Source: Crassaminicella indica (GTDB lineage Bacteria; Bacillota; Clostridia; Peptostreptococcales; Thermotaleaceae). Taken from it: 64,000 nt of DNA. The translations under genes and the position numbers were made by a program. Under the pieces are notes generated by a model. The model did not search any database, had not been told where the DNA came from, and saw only the letters and a program-made list of their open reading frames with translations. Shown here in pieces: positions 47,456 to 57,437 of the stretch (the first letter of the stretch is position 1; each line of letters opens with the position of its first letter). The stretch covers positions 2,329,058 to 2,393,057 of the forward strand of contig NZ_CP078093.1 of the NCBI RefSeq assembly GCF_019203185.1, given 5' to 3'.

Positions 47456-48805
47456 ATGATTCATAAATTTACTCAAGATGATATAAGAATAGTATTAGAT
47501 GTTAACAGTGGAGCTGTTCATATAATAGATGAAATCGTGTACGATATTTTAGATTACTACAAGAAAAAAAACGTAGAAGAGATTGTAGAAATCCTAGAAA
47601 AAAAATATTCAAAAGAGGATATTATCGAAGCAATTTATGAAGTAAAGACTCTAGAAAGTGAAGGATTATTATTTACAGAAGACACTTATAAAAATCACCC
47701 GTCATTTTTAAATAGAAAACCAGTGGTAAAGGCACTGTGTTTACATGTAGCTCATGATTGTAATATTAGATGTAAATATTGTTTTGCATCTCAAGGGGAT
47801 TTTAAAGGACAAAGGACTCTTATGAGTGAAGAAGTTGGGAAAAAAGCTTTAGATTTCTTAATTGAAAATTCAGGAAACAGAAGGAATTTAGAAGTTGACT
47901 TTTTTGGTGGAGAGCCTCTTATGAATTTTGAGGTTGTGAAAAAGTTAGTAGAATATGGAAGAAAAAGAGAAAAAGAAGCTGGAAAAAGATTTAGATTTAC
48001 AATCACAACAAATGGAGTATTATTAAATGATGAAAATATGAAATATATTAATGAAAATATGGACAATGTTGTATTAAGTATAGATGGAAGAAAAGAAGTA
48101 AACGATAATATGAGATATGGAGTAAATGGTAAGGGTACTTATGATATTATTGTGCCTAAGTTTTTGAAAATGGCAAAAATGAGAAATGGTAAAGACTATT
48201 TTGTGAGAGGAACTTTTACAAGGGAAAATTTGGATTTTTCTAAAGATGTACTACACTTAGCAGATTTAGGATTTACTAGCACGTCTATTGAACCAGTAGT
48301 AACAGATGAAAAATATGACTATGCCCTTAGAGAAGAAGATTTAGATAAAATTTTTGAGCAGTATGAAATTCTTGCAAAAGAATATGTAAAAAGGAAAAAA
48401 GAAGGCAATGGGTTTAGTTTTTTTCACTTTATGTTAGATTTATCTCAAGGTCCTTGTGTAATTAAAAGGTTATCAGGCTGTGGAGCAGGTTCTGAATATC
48501 TAGCTATTACTCCTGAGGGGGATATTTATCCTTGCCATCAATTTGTAGGAGATGAAGATTTTTGTATGGGCAATGTGTTAGAGGGAAAATTAAATACAAG
48601 CTTTCAAGTAGATTTTAAAGATGCTCATGTATATAATAAGGAAAAATGTAATGATTGCTGGGCAAAATTCTATTGTAGTGGTGGATGTCATGCTAATGCT
48701 TACAATTTTAACAAGGATATTTATAAACCTTATGAATTAGGATGTGAAATGGAGAAAAAGAGAATAGAATGTTCTTTAGTGATTCAAGCGAAGCTACTGA
48801 AGTAG
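47456..48805 (+). CDS. scfB: SCIFF radical SAM maturase
   Basis: Forms thioether cross-links in the SCIFF peptide. The 449-residue protein has an N-terminal peptide-recognition region (about 1-85, HKFTQDDIRIVLDVNSGAVH), the radical SAM motif Cys102-x3-Cys106-x2-Cys109 (CNIRCKYC), and a C-terminal SPASM domain with clustered cysteines (GCGAGSEYLAITPEGDIYPC, CNDCWAKFYCSGGC). GAAGGAGGAAC precedes the ATG. It is the dedicated partner of the peptide gene 79 bases upstream. Confidence 0.94.
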   Translation: MIHKFTQDDIRIVLDVNSGAVHIIDEIVYDILDYYKKKNVEEIVEILEKKYSKEDIIEAIYEVKTLESEGLLFTEDTYKNHPSFLNRKPVVKALCLHVAHDCNIRCKYCFASQGDFKGQRTLMSEEVGKKALDFLIENSGNRRNLEVDFFGGEPLMNFEVVKKLVEYGRKREKEAGKRFRFTITTNGVLLNDENMKYINENMDNVVLSIDGRKEVNDNMRYGVNGKGTYDIIVPKFLKMAKMRNGKDYFVRGTFTRENLDFSKDVLHLADLGFTSTSIEPVVTDEKYDYALREEDLDKIFEQYEILAKEYVKRKKEGNGFSFFHFMLDLSQGPCVIKRLSGCGAGSEYLAITPEGDIYPCHQFVGDEDFCMGNVLEGKLNTSFQVDFKDAHVYNKEKCNDCWAKFYCSGGCHANAYNFNKDIYKPYELGCEMEKKRIECSLVIQAKLLK

Positions 48806-48816
48806 GAGGCGAAAGA

Positions 48817-49320
48817 ATGATTATTGAATATGAAGGCAATAAACCAGAAATTGATGAAAGTTGTTTTGTTGCTGAGAATGCTACGATTATTGGAAAAGTA
48901 AAAATGAAAAAAAATGCAAATGTTTGGTATGGAACAGTTATTCGTGGAGATGATAACCATATAACTATTGGAGAAAATACAAATATACAAGATAATTGTA
49001 CTATACACATTGCAAAGGATTATGAGACCATTATTGGAAATAATGTAACAATTGGACATAATGCGATTGTACATGCATGTACTGTAGGAGATTATGTACT
49101 TGTGGGAATGGGAGCGATCATACTTAATGGTGCTGAAATAGGCGATAATGTAATTATTGCAGCAGGTTCAATCGTTCCACCAGGGAAAAAGATTCCATCT
49201 AATACGTTGGTGATGGGAACTCCTGCAAAAATAGTGAGAGAATTAACAGAAAAGGATCGAGAAAAATTAAAAAATTCAGCTTTGAATTACGTAGCTTTAG
49301 CTAATAAGCATAAAAAATAA
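48817..49320 (+). CDS. Gamma-carbonic-anhydrase-like hexapeptide protein
   Basis: A 167-residue left-handed beta-helix protein with hexapeptide repeats (e.g. IGENTNIQDNCTI, IGNNVTIGHNAI) and three histidines at the expected metal positions: His64, His81 and His86. It ends with the PaaY/YrdA-type tail VMGTPAKIVRELTEKD. Carbonic anhydrase activity is possible, though many homologues are of unknown activity. The ATG at 48817 follows AGGAGG; a longer frame overlaps scfB by 37 bases. Confidence 0.85.
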   Translation: MIIEYEGNKPEIDESCFVAENATIIGKVKMKKNANVWYGTVIRGDDNHITIGENTNIQDNCTIHIAKDYETIIGNNVTIGHNAIVHACTVGDYVLVGMGAIILNGAEIGDNVIIAAGSIVPPGKKIPSNTLVMGTPAKIVRELTEKDREKLKNSALNYVALANKHKK

Positions 49321-49351
49321 TTAATAAATGGATAATTATCTTTATCTATGA

Positions 49352-49380
49352 TTGACCGCCTTTTATGCTAGAGTTATAAT
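49352..49380 (+). promoter_or_regulatory. Promoter for secDF
   Basis: TTGACC at 49352-49357 and TATAAT at 49375-49380 are 17 bases apart, 34 bases before secD. Confidence 0.75.
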
Positions 49381-49413
49381 GATTTTATGAGTAAAAAAGG
49401 AGGATAAGTGGTT

Positions 49414-50676
49414 ATGAAATTTAAAAATGCAATTGTCTTATTATTGATCATTGCCATTGCTACCGTAGGAGCTATTGCAGGGATAAAAGGCCTTGAAATT
49501 GGTAATGTTAAAATAAGTCCAGTGAAGGAAATGATGACATTAGGACTTGATTTAAAGGGTGGAGTATTTGTAGTATTTGAAGCGCAAACAGATGCATCTG
49601 GAAAAGAATTGGACAAGATTATGAACCAAACAAAGGAAGTTATTGAGCGAAGAGTAAATGCAATGGGATTAACAGAACCTAATGTATTAAGAGAAGGAAG
49701 TAAAAGAATCAGAATAGAGCTTCCAGGAGTTAAAAATGCTCAAGAAGCTATTGATGCAGTAGGAAAAGTTGCACAGCTTCAATTTAAAAATTATAAAGGA
49801 GAGGTTATTCTAACAGGGAAACACGTGAAAAATGCAGAAGTAGTATTTGAAAAGGATAGAGGGAATGTTCCTTCTGTATCTTTAGAATTTGATAGCGAAG
49901 GAGCAGAGCTTTTTCAAAAGGCTACAAAAGAAGCCGCATCTCATCCTAGAGGATCTATAGAAAGTATTATTGCAATTGTATTAGATGGAAAAGCTATATC
50001 TACACCTGTTGTAAATCATGAGATTCCTAATGGAAAAGCTGTTATTCAAGGAAATTTTACAATGGATGAAGCATCACAGCTTGCAGCACTTATTCGAGCA
50101 GGAGCATTACCCGTTACTTTAACAGAGGTACAAACATCTGTTATAGGCCCAACTCTTGGTATTGATTCATTAAACAAAAGTATATATGCTGCAGGAATAG
50201 GAATTGCTATAGTATTTTTATTTATGATGATTTATTATAGATTACCAGGACTTGTAGCTAGTATTGCTTTAGTTATTTATATATTGATTGTTCTTTATGT
50301 ACTCATTGGATTTGGTGCTGTACTGACTCTACCTGGAATAGCAGGTTTAATACTAAGTATTGGAATGGCAGTTGATGCTAATGTAATTATTTTTGAAAGA
50401 ATAAAAGAGGAGATTAGAAATGGAAAAACACTAAGAGCTTCTTTAAATTCTGGGTTTTCCAAAGCGTTAACTACAATACTAGATTCTAACATTACAACAA
50501 TAATTGCAGGGATTGTTCTTTATCAATTTGGTTCAGGACCGATTAAAGGATTTGCTGTAACCTTGATAGTAGGGGTTGTAGCAAGTATGTTTACAGCTGT
50601 CATTGTTACAAAAACGCTGTTGAAGCTTTTTGTTGGCTTGAATATATTTAACAACACAAAACTATATGGGGCATAG
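49414..50676 (+). CDS. secD: Protein translocase subunit SecD
   Basis: RND-type membrane protein that uses the proton or sodium gradient to finish export through SecYEG. The 420-residue protein has one N-terminal helix, the GLDLKGGVFVVFEA motif (D1), an extracellular domain and five C-terminal helices including GMAVDANVIIFERIKEE (D4). The ATG at 49414 is ten bases after AAGGAGG; the GTG at 49408 is too close. secF follows at once. Confidence 0.95.
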   Translation: MKFKNAIVLLLIIAIATVGAIAGIKGLEIGNVKISPVKEMMTLGLDLKGGVFVVFEAQTDASGKELDKIMNQTKEVIERRVNAMGLTEPNVLREGSKRIRIELPGVKNAQEAIDAVGKVAQLQFKNYKGEVILTGKHVKNAEVVFEKDRGNVPSVSLEFDSEGAELFQKATKEAASHPRGSIESIIAIVLDGKAISTPVVNHEIPNGKAVIQGNFTMDEASQLAALIRAGALPVTLTEVQTSVIGPTLGIDSLNKSIYAAGIGIAIVFLFMMIYYRLPGLVASIALVIYILIVLYVLIGFGAVLTLPGIAGLILSIGMAVDANVIIFERIKEEIRNGKTLRASLNSGFSKALTTILDSNITTIIAGIVLYQFGSGPIKGFAVTLIVGVVASMFTAVIVTKTLLKLFVGLNIFNNTKLYGA

Positions 50677-50692
50677 AGAGGAAGTGTAAAAT

Positions 50693-51574
50693 ATGAAGGT
50701 AGTTGAGAAAAAGAAGATATGGTTTGGTCTTTCTATTGCTATTATTGTTGTGGGATTAATAATGGGAATGATTCAGGGCTTTAATTTAGGCATAGATTTT
50801 ACTGGCGGTACTATGATGCAAATTGATTTAAAGAAACAAGTTTCTGTAAATGAAATTAATGAAGTTATCAAAAAATTTGATTTAGATGGAGATATTCTTC
50901 ATGTAGGTGAAAATAAACATGAAATTATAATCAAGACAAAAAAGGATTTAAATAGTGGTGAGAGACAAAAAGTATTTGAAGCTCTTCAAAAAAAGTATAA
51001 CCTAAAGGATGAAGATTTTAGAGAAGCAGAACAGTTTGGACCTTCTATTGGAAAGGAAATACAAAAGAAAGCATTTTTATCAGTTGCTATTGCTGCAATT
51101 GGAATGCTTATATATATTACATTTAGATTTGAGTTTAAATTCGGAGCATCAGCTATTATTACTTTACTGCATGATATACTTGTAGTACTTGCTGTTTTTG
51201 CTATTTTTAGGATTCCAATAAATAGTTCATTTGTAGCTGCTATGCTTACAATTGTAGGATATTCTATTAATGATACTATTGTTGTATTTGATAGAATAAG
51301 AGAAAATATTAGGTTTATGAAAAAGAAAAATTATGATGAAATTGTAGATATAAGTGTCAATCAAACATTGACAAGATCTATTAATACATCTTTAACAACA
51401 TTAATAACGATTACAGCTCTTTATGTGTTTGGGGTAGAATCTATAAAAGTATTTGCTCTTCCGTTAATTGCAGGGACAATAACAGGAACATATTCTTCTA
51501 TCTTTATTGCAAGTCCTATTTGGGCTTTATGGAAAAATTGGGAATTAAGAAAAGGTAGATATAATGCTGGTTAA
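50693..51574 (+). CDS. secF: Protein translocase subunit SecF
   Basis: Partner of SecD, 293 residues, with helix 1, the motif NLGIDFTGGTMMQIDL, a short extracellular domain, then five helices including GYSINDTIVVFDRIREN. The separate secD and secF genes (not fused as in Bacillus) are usual for Clostridia. It starts 16 bases after secD and is followed by a strong terminator. Confidence 0.95.
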   Translation: MKVVEKKKIWFGLSIAIIVVGLIMGMIQGFNLGIDFTGGTMMQIDLKKQVSVNEINEVIKKFDLDGDILHVGENKHEIIIKTKKDLNSGERQKVFEALQKKYNLKDEDFREAEQFGPSIGKEIQKKAFLSVAIAAIGMLIYITFRFEFKFGASAIITLLHDILVVLAVFAIFRIPINSSFVAAMLTIVGYSINDTIVVFDRIRENIRFMKKKNYDEIVDISVNQTLTRSINTSLTTLITITALYVFGVESIKVFALPLIAGTITGTYSSIFIASPIWALWKNWELRKGRYNAG

Positions 51575-51580
51575 ATATTT

Positions 51581-51628
51581 AAAAATAAATGTGGCAATGT
51601 CATTAGGATATTGCCACATTTATTTTTG
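51581..51628. terminator. Terminator after secF
   Basis: An 18-base stem (51581-51598 with 51610-51627) with an 11-base loop and a T-rich 3' end, seven bases after the secF stop. One of the longest terminators in the window. Confidence 0.9.
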
Positions 51629-51756
51629 AAATGATATATGTATTTGTCTTAACGGTATTGAATAGGTATAGAATATATCATATAATAAATTGTGCATGTG
51701 AAAATATATAAATGCGAAAAACCAGTGCTTTGATATAAATAAGAGGAGGAATTTTC

Positions 51757-52272
51757 ATGAATTTAAAGGATAAAATAAGAGTAATTTCTGATTTTCCAGA
51801 GAAAGGAATTCGATTTAAGGATATTACAACTCTTTTAAAAGATGGAGAAGCATTACATTATACTATTGATAAGATTGTAGAAGAAATAAAAGATAAAGAG
51901 TTTGATTTGATTGTGGGACCTGAGTCAAGAGGATTTATTATAGGAACACCTCTAGCTTATGCTATGAAAAAAGGATTTATACCTGTAAGAAAGCCAGGAA
52001 AACTTCCTGCTGAAACTGTAAAGCTTCAATATGACCTAGAGTATGGCAGTGATGCATTAGAAATTCATAAGGATGCAATCAAACCAGGACAAAAGGTAAT
52101 GATTATAGATGATTTACTTGCTACAGGTGGTACATTACGTTCAACAGTAAAGTTAGTTGAACAGTTAGGTGGAGAAGTAGTTGGTGTATTATGCCTTATC
52201 GAACTTATGTATTTAAATGGTAGAGAAACCTTAAAGGGTTATGATGTAAGATCGTTAATCAAATATGAATAG
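51757..52272 (+). CDS. apt: Adenine phosphoribosyltransferase
   Basis: Salvages adenine to AMP with PRPP. The 171-residue protein begins with [20 protein letters not shown] and has the PRPP-binding motif [24 protein letters not shown] precedes the ATG. apt-rel order is conserved in Firmicutes, but here a terminator separates them. Confidence 0.96.
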   Translation: MNLKDKIRVISDFPEKGIRFKDITTLLKDGEALHYTIDKIVEEIKDKEFDLIVGPESRGFIIGTPLAYAMKKGFIPVRKPGKLPAETVKLQYDLEYGSDALEIHKDAIKPGQKVMIIDDLLATGGTLRSTVKLVEQLGGEVVGVLCLIELMYLNGRETLKGYDVRSLIKYE

Positions 52273-52308
52273 TGGTTGGATTTTCAACCACTTATTCTTT
52301 ATTTTTTG
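52268..52308 (+). terminator. Terminator after apt
   Basis: AATAGTGGTTG (52268-52278) pairs with CAACCACTTATT (52285-52296, one bulge), followed by a T-rich run. It overlaps the apt stop codon. Confidence 0.8.
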
Positions 52309-52420
52309 ACAAATTGCTTATGTGATACTATGTTTTTTATTATATTTGTTATATAATGTATTTAATATTTTAATGAAGTCTATAATTTTACTGTTATGAA
52401 GTATTAAATAGGGTGATGAT

Positions 52421-54592
52421 ATGTTAGAAAAGCTGTTAGCACAAATCCAGCAATATAATCCAAATAGTGATATGAGCTTAATTATTAAAGCATATAATTT
52501 TGCTGAAGCTGCTCATGAAGGGCAAATAAGAAAATCTGGTGAAAAATATTTTATTCATCCTCTAGAGGTTGCTAAAATTTTAGTACAATTAGAGATGGAT
52601 GATGCAACTATTGTAGCCGGACTTCTTCATGATGTCATTGAAGACACAAAATATGAATATGACGAGATAAAAAAAGAATTTAGTGAAGAAATAGCTATTT
52701 TGGTTGAAGGGGTCACAAAGCTAGGAAGTTTTACCTATGAGACAAAAGAAGAAAGACAAGCAGAAAGTCTAAGAAAAATGTTTTTGGCTATGGCAAAGGA
52801 TATAAGGGTTATTATTATAAAGCTTGCAGATAGACTCCATAATATGAGAACATTAAAGTATATGGATGAAAAGAAAAAAAGAGAAAAAGCAAAAGAGACC
52901 CTTGAAATATATGCGCCAATAGCTCATCGATTAGGTATATCAAAGATAAAGTGGGAATTAGAAGATTTATCTTTGCGTTATATTGATCCAGAGGGATATT
53001 ATGACTTAGTGGATAAGGTGGCTAAGAAAAAACGAGAAAGAGAAGAATATATTAATCAAGTTATCCATGAATTAATGGAAGCTTTAAAAAAGGTAAATAT
53101 CAAATGTGAAATAAATGGTAGATCTAAACATTTTTATAGTATTTATAGAAAAATGGTTTACAGACATAAAACTTTTGAAGAAATATTTGACTTAACTGCT
53201 GTAAGAGTGATTGTTGATAATGTAAAAGATTGTTATGGTGTATTAGGAATTGCTCATACAATGTGGAAACCTATTCCAGGTAGATTTAAAGATTATATTG
53301 CAATGCCTAAACCTAATATGTATCAGTCTATTCATACAACTGTTATAGGACCAAATGGAGAGCCTTTAGAGATTCAAATCAGAACATGGGATATGCATAG
53401 GATAGCGGAGTATGGTATTGCTGCTCACTGGAAATATAAAGAAGGAAAAACTGAAGATAAAGATGATTTAGATGATAAGTTAAGATGGCTACGGCAATTA
53501 TTAGAGTGGCAAAGAGATATGAAAGATCCAAAGGAATTTATGGAGAGCTTAAAAATAGATTTATTTACTAATGAAGTGTTTGTTTTTACACCAAAAGGAG
53601 ATGTGATTGATCTTCCAGCAGGATCTACACCTATTGATTTTGCTTATAAAATCCACTCTGCTATTGGTAATAGTTGTATAGGAGCAAAAGTAGATGGTAG
53701 AATTGTGCCAATAGACTACAAGTTGAAGAACGGAAATATCGTGGAAATTTTAACATCAAAGCAAAGTCATGGACCTAGTAGAGATTGGTTGAAGTTTGTA
53801 AAAAGTACTCAAGCTAAAAATAGGATAAGACAGTGGTTTAAAAAGGAAAGAAGAGAAGAAAATATTGAAAAAGGTCGAGACATGCTTGAAAAGGAAATAA
53901 AAAGAAATGGGCATGAAGTGCATGAGCTTGCTAAAGCACAGTGGATGAATCAATTGGTAAAGAAATTCAAATTAAATAATATAGAAGATTTGTATGCAGC
54001 TATTGGCTACGGAGGAATTCTGATTAGTCAGGTAATACCAAAGCTAAAGCAAATGTATAAAGAGTCTGTAAAGGAAGAAAAATCCTCTGAGGAAGCTATT
54101 GTTGCAGTTAATAAACAGAATAAGCCAAAGCATACAAAGAAAGATACACAGGGAGTTAAGGTAAAAGGAATTGATAACATACTTGTGAGATTTGCAAAAT
54201 GCTGTACTCCTGTTCCGGGAGATGAAATTGTTGGATTTATTACAAGGGGAAGAGGTGTTTCAATACATCGAGCTGATTGTGTAAATATTTTAAAGGAAAT
54301 GGATTCTATGGATCGTTTCATAGAGGTAGAGTGGGATGAGGATAGACAAAAATCATATGAAACGGAAATACAAATCATTTCAGTAGACAGAAAGGGATTA
54401 TTATCAGAGGTTACAAATGTTATATCAGATATAAATTTAACAGTAACAGCAGTGAATGCTAGGACTACTAAGGACAAAGTTGCTGTTGTTAATCTTACAA
54501 TAGAAATTACTAACGTTCAGCAGTTAGATAAACTAATAAGGAGAATAAAGTCTATGCAGGGAGTGCTAGATGTTTATAGAATTACTTCTTAG
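52421..54592 (+). CDS. rel: Bifunctional (p)ppGpp synthetase/hydrolase
   Basis: Stringent-response enzyme, 723 residues. Order: HD hydrolase (FIHPLEVAKIL, LLHDVIEDT, about 45-150), synthetase (GRSKHFYSIYRKM, DLTAVRVIVDN, PKPNMYQSIHTTVIG), TGS (FTPKGDVIDLPAGSTPIDFAY), a conserved-cysteine region (RFAKCCTPVPGDEIVGF) and a C-terminal ACT domain. The intact HD motif supports both activities. dtd follows after 12 bases. Confidence 0.96.
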   Translation: MLEKLLAQIQQYNPNSDMSLIIKAYNFAEAAHEGQIRKSGEKYFIHPLEVAKILVQLEMDDATIVAGLLHDVIEDTKYEYDEIKKEFSEEIAILVEGVTKLGSFTYETKEERQAESLRKMFLAMAKDIRVIIIKLADRLHNMRTLKYMDEKKKREKAKETLEIYAPIAHRLGISKIKWELEDLSLRYIDPEGYYDLVDKVAKKKREREEYINQVIHELMEALKKVNIKCEINGRSKHFYSIYRKMVYRHKTFEEIFDLTAVRVIVDNVKDCYGVLGIAHTMWKPIPGRFKDYIAMPKPNMYQSIHTTVIGPNGEPLEIQIRTWDMHRIAEYGIAAHWKYKEGKTEDKDDLDDKLRWLRQLLEWQRDMKDPKEFMESLKIDLFTNEVFVFTPKGDVIDLPAGSTPIDFAYKIHSAIGNSCIGAKVDGRIVPIDYKLKNGNIVEILTSKQSHGPSRDWLKFVKSTQAKNRIRQWFKKERREENIEKGRDMLEKEIKRNGHEVHELAKAQWMNQLVKKFKLNNIEDLYAAIGYGGILISQVIPKLKQMYKESVKEEKSSEEAIVAVNKQNKPKHTKKDTQGVKVKGIDNILVRFAKCCTPVPGDEIVGFITRGRGVSIHRADCVNILKEMDSMDRFIEVEWDEDRQKSYETEIQIISVDRKGLLSEVTNVISDINLTVTAVNARTTKDKVAVVNLTIEITNVQQLDKLIRRIKSMQGVLDVYRITS

Positions 54593-54604
54593 AGGAGGAA
54601 TAAG

Positions 54605-55054
54605 ATGAGAGCAGTAATCCAAAGAGTAAAAGAGGCAAAGGTTACCGTTGAGGGACAGGTTACAGGGAAAATTGACAAGGGATTTTTAGTGCTTTTAGGT
54701 GTTGAAGAAGAAGATACAGGAAATGATTTAACATACATGGTGGAAAAAATCTCAAAGCTTAGGATATTTGAAGATGATCAAGAAAAAATGAATCTTTCTC
54801 TTTTAGATATTAAAGGTGAAATGCTTGTAGTATCACAGTTTACATTACTAGGAGATTGTAGAAAAGGAAGAAGACCTAATTTTATGAATGCTGCAAAGCC
54901 TGATAAAGCAAAAGAACTTTATGAACAATTTGTTAAAGAAATTAAAGCTTATGGAATAAATGTAGAGACAGGTGTTTTTGGGGTACATATGGAAGTTGAT
55001 TTATGCAATGATGGTCCAGTTACTATATTAATAGATAGTAAAAAGAATTTTTAG
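54605..55054 (+). CDS. dtd: D-aminoacyl-tRNA deacylase
   Basis: Removes D-amino acids mischarged on tRNA. The 149-residue protein begins [18 protein letters not shown] and has the active-site motifs [15 protein letters not shown] and NDGPVTI (Gly-cisPro loop). AGAGGAGG precedes the ATG. The rel-dtd pair is conserved in Firmicutes. Confidence 0.96.
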   Translation: MRAVIQRVKEAKVTVEGQVTGKIDKGFLVLLGVEEEDTGNDLTYMVEKISKLRIFEDDQEKMNLSLLDIKGEMLVVSQFTLLGDCRKGRRPNFMNAAKPDKAKELYEQFVKEIKAYGINVETGVFGVHMEVDLCNDGPVTILIDSKKNF

Positions 55055-55066
55055 GGGGAGATTAAC

Positions 55067-55690
55067 GTGATTATAGAAAAGATACCAGCAGGCATTTATG
55101 CGGTTAATTGTTATGTTGTTGCTTGTGAAGATACAAAGAAAGCTTGCGTGATTGACCCAGGTGGAGATGCAGATGAAATATTAAATTATATAGAAAAAAA
55201 TCAATTAGATTTATTATATATTATTCTTACTCATGCACATGGAGATCATATTGGAGGTATTCCTAAAATAAAAGAAAAGAAAAACGTTCCAATTTTTATT
55301 CATAAGGAAGATGAGGAAATGCTTAAGGATGGAAATAAAAATCTATCTAGTCTTATGAATGGGCCAACAGTAGAGATTACCCCGGATAAGCTTCTTTCAG
55401 ATGGAGATGTTATAGAATTAGGAAATTTAAAATTAAATATTATTCATACGCCTGGACATACTCGTGGAGGGATTTGTATTAAAGTAGACAATATACTTTT
55501 TACAGGAGATACATTGTTTTTTAATTCAATAGGAAGAACAGATTTTGAAGGGGGTTCCTTTGAGCAGATTATTGATTCGATTAGAAGAAAGCTATTTATA
55601 CTTGATGATAAGACAAAAGTACTTCCAGGACATGGACCTTATTCTACCATTGGAATAGAGAAAACTTCTAATCCATTTATTAATAATTAA
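55067..55690 (+). CDS. Metallo-beta-lactamase-fold hydrolase
   Basis: A 207-residue glyoxalase II-like enzyme with metal ligands His56, His58, Asp60 and His61 in LTHAHGDHIGG, a further histidine in HTPGHTRGGI and GHGPYSTIGIE near the end. Small proteins of this YcbL type can hydrolyse thioesters, but the substrate here is unknown. GTG start at 55067 with GGGGGAG at 55054-55060. It follows dtd by 12 bases. Confidence 0.88.
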   Translation: MIIEKIPAGIYAVNCYVVACEDTKKACVIDPGGDADEILNYIEKNQLDLLYIILTHAHGDHIGGIPKIKEKKNVPIFIHKEDEEMLKDGNKNLSSLMNGPTVEITPDKLLSDGDVIELGNLKLNIIHTPGHTRGGICIKVDNILFTGDTLFFNSIGRTDFEGGSFEQIIDSIRRKLFILDDKTKVLPGHGPYSTIGIEKTSNPFINN

Positions 55691-55704
55691 TAGTGCATAT
55701 CATA

Positions 55705-55750
55705 TAAGCCTTATGAGAATAATATTAAAAATATTATTTTGGGAGGCTTA
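55705..55750 (+). promoter_or_regulatory. Hairpin covering the ribosome binding site of the HTH gene
   Basis: TAAGCCT (55705-55711) pairs with AGGCTTA (55744-55750), and AATAATATT (55718-55726) pairs with AATATTATT (55730-55738). The GGGAGG ribosome binding site at 55741-55746 lies partly inside the outer stem, so translation of the gene starting at 55754 could be blocked until the fold opens. A weak terminator is the alternative reading. Confidence 0.6.
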
Positions 55751-55753
55751 TGT

Positions 55754-55936
55754 ATGAAAAAAAAATTAGGGAACTATATTATGGAAAAAAACAAAGATAA
55801 ATTTTCAGAAATTGATTTTCATGATTTTATAGATATGGTTCAATCAGGATTAAGCACTCAGGAAATTGCAAAGGAATTAGGTGTTTCTAGAAGTTATATT
55901 GAAAGATTGAAAAACGAAATGAAGAAGGATTTTTAA
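55754..55936 (+). CDS. Small helix-turn-helix protein
   Basis: A 60-residue protein with one recognisable helix-turn-helix (LSTQEIAKELGVSRSYIERLK, residues 34-54) after a Lys/Glu-rich N-terminal helix. No known family name is assigned; such short regulators occur before hemZ in several Clostridia. The ATG at 55754 follows GGGAGG with seven bases; an in-frame start at 55739 is inside the upstream hairpin. Targets are unknown. Confidence 0.75.
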   Translation: MKKKLGNYIMEKNKDKFSEIDFHDFIDMVQSGLSTQEIAKELGVSRSYIERLKNEMKKDF

Positions 55937-55952
55937 TTAAAGGTGATGAAAA

Positions 55953-57437
55953 ATGATAAAAGTACTTTTAAGGGGACATGATTACCAATATGAAGTAAGT
56001 GAATTGATAAAGGTTTTTAAAAAATTTCAAGAGATTGAATTTGTTAAAGATGAAGCTTTGGCAGAGGACCAAAGCTTTTTATTAGTCAGCAAGGTTGAAA
56101 AGCAGAATGATGAATATACCATTTGTGCAAAACTTATAAAAAATCATAAAACAATTATACAAAATTCAATAAATTGTATTAAAGAAACAGATAACCAGAA
56201 GAAGATGAGAAAGATTTTAAAACAAAAGATAAAGCTTTCTATTTTTCATGTTTTAAGTAAGTTTTATGAAACAAATCCTCCATGGGGAATTCTTACAGGG
56301 ATTAGACCTACAAAAATTGTTCATGAGTTAATGGAACAAAATTTTGAGCTTAAACAGATAAGAGAAATACTAAAAGAAAAATATCAAATGTGTGCAGAAA
56401 AGATTGATTTGGTTACAGAAATAGCACAAATGGAAAGACCTTTTCTTGCAACAAATAGTAATGATTTGGTGAGTATGTATGTGAGCATTCCATTTTGCCC
56501 AACGAGATGTATATATTGTTCTTTTCCATCTAATCCATTAGATAAAGGGAAAAATTTGATAAAAGCATATTTGAAGGCTTTGTGTTATGAAATACAAGAA
56601 ATAGGGAAAATTTTAAAGAAACATAATAAAAAGGTTGAAACATTATATATTGGTGGGGGTACACCAACAACATTAACTCATGAAGAATTGGAAATGCTCA
56701 TAAAAGAAATTAAAAAACATATAGATTTAAGATGGGTTAAAGAAATAACTGTAGAAGCAGGTAGGCCAGATACGATTACTATTGAAAAGCTAATGGTTTT
56801 AAAGAGAGAAGGAGTAAACAGAATTAGTATTAATCCTCAAACGATGAATCAAAGGACTCTTGATGTAATAGGACGATCTCATACAGCTGAAGAGATTATT
56901 CATTCGTATAATATGGCAAAACAAGTTGGGTTTGATACTATTAATATGGATATAATTATTGGATTACCTGGAGAGACGGTTGAAATGGTTGAGACAACCA
57001 TGAAAGAAATTGAAAAGTTAAATCCTGAAAATCTTACGGTACATACATTAGCTGTAAAGAAAACTTCTCGTTTAAGAGCAAATATAAACGACTATCCTTT
57101 AGCTGAGGAAGAAGAAGCAATAAGGATGCTTGAAATTACTAAAAAGTATGCAGAAAGAATGAACATGAAGCCTTATTATATGTATCGGCAAAAATATATG
57201 CTTGGAAATCTGGAAAATATTGGATATACAAAGGCTTATCATGAGTGCATATATAATATTCAGATTATGGAGGAAAAGCAAAGTATTATTGCATTAGGTG
57301 CAGGAGCAGTATCAAAGATATATTATAAAGAAGAGAATCGATTGGAAAGAGTGCCTAATGTAACAAATGTAGAACACTATATATCTAGAGTAGAGGAAAT
57401 GATAGAAAGAAAAAAGAAAGAACTAAATAATGTGTAA
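55953..57437 (+). CDS. hemZ: Coproporphyrinogen dehydrogenase HemZ-type radical SAM protein
   Basis: A 494-residue protein with an N-terminal domain of about 160 residues (GILTGIRPTKIVHEL is typical of HemZ), the radical SAM motif Cys182-x3-Cys186-x2-Cys189 (CPTRCIYC), GGGTPTTL and VEAGRPDTI. HemZ is related to HemN and may act in anaerobic haem synthesis, though activity in homologues is disputed. The reading frame ends at 57437, only 12 bases before the group II intron. The original neighbour downstream is hisS. Confidence 0.88.
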   Translation: MIKVLLRGHDYQYEVSELIKVFKKFQEIEFVKDEALAEDQSFLLVSKVEKQNDEYTICAKLIKNHKTIIQNSINCIKETDNQKKMRKILKQKIKLSIFHVLSKFYETNPPWGILTGIRPTKIVHELMEQNFELKQIREILKEKYQMCAEKIDLVTEIAQMERPFLATNSNDLVSMYVSIPFCPTRCIYCSFPSNPLDKGKNLIKAYLKALCYEIQEIGKILKKHNKKVETLYIGGGTPTTLTHEELEMLIKEIKKHIDLRWVKEITVEAGRPDTITIEKLMVLKREGVNRISINPQTMNQRTLDVIGRSHTAEEIIHSYNMAKQVGFDTINMDIIIGLPGETVEMVETTMKEIEKLNPENLTVHTLAVKKTSRLRANINDYPLAEEEEAIRMLEITKKYAERMNMKPYYMYRQKYMLGNLENIGYTKAYHECIYNIQIMEEKQSIIALGAGAVSKIYYKEENRLERVPNVTNVEHYISRVEEMIERKKKELNNV

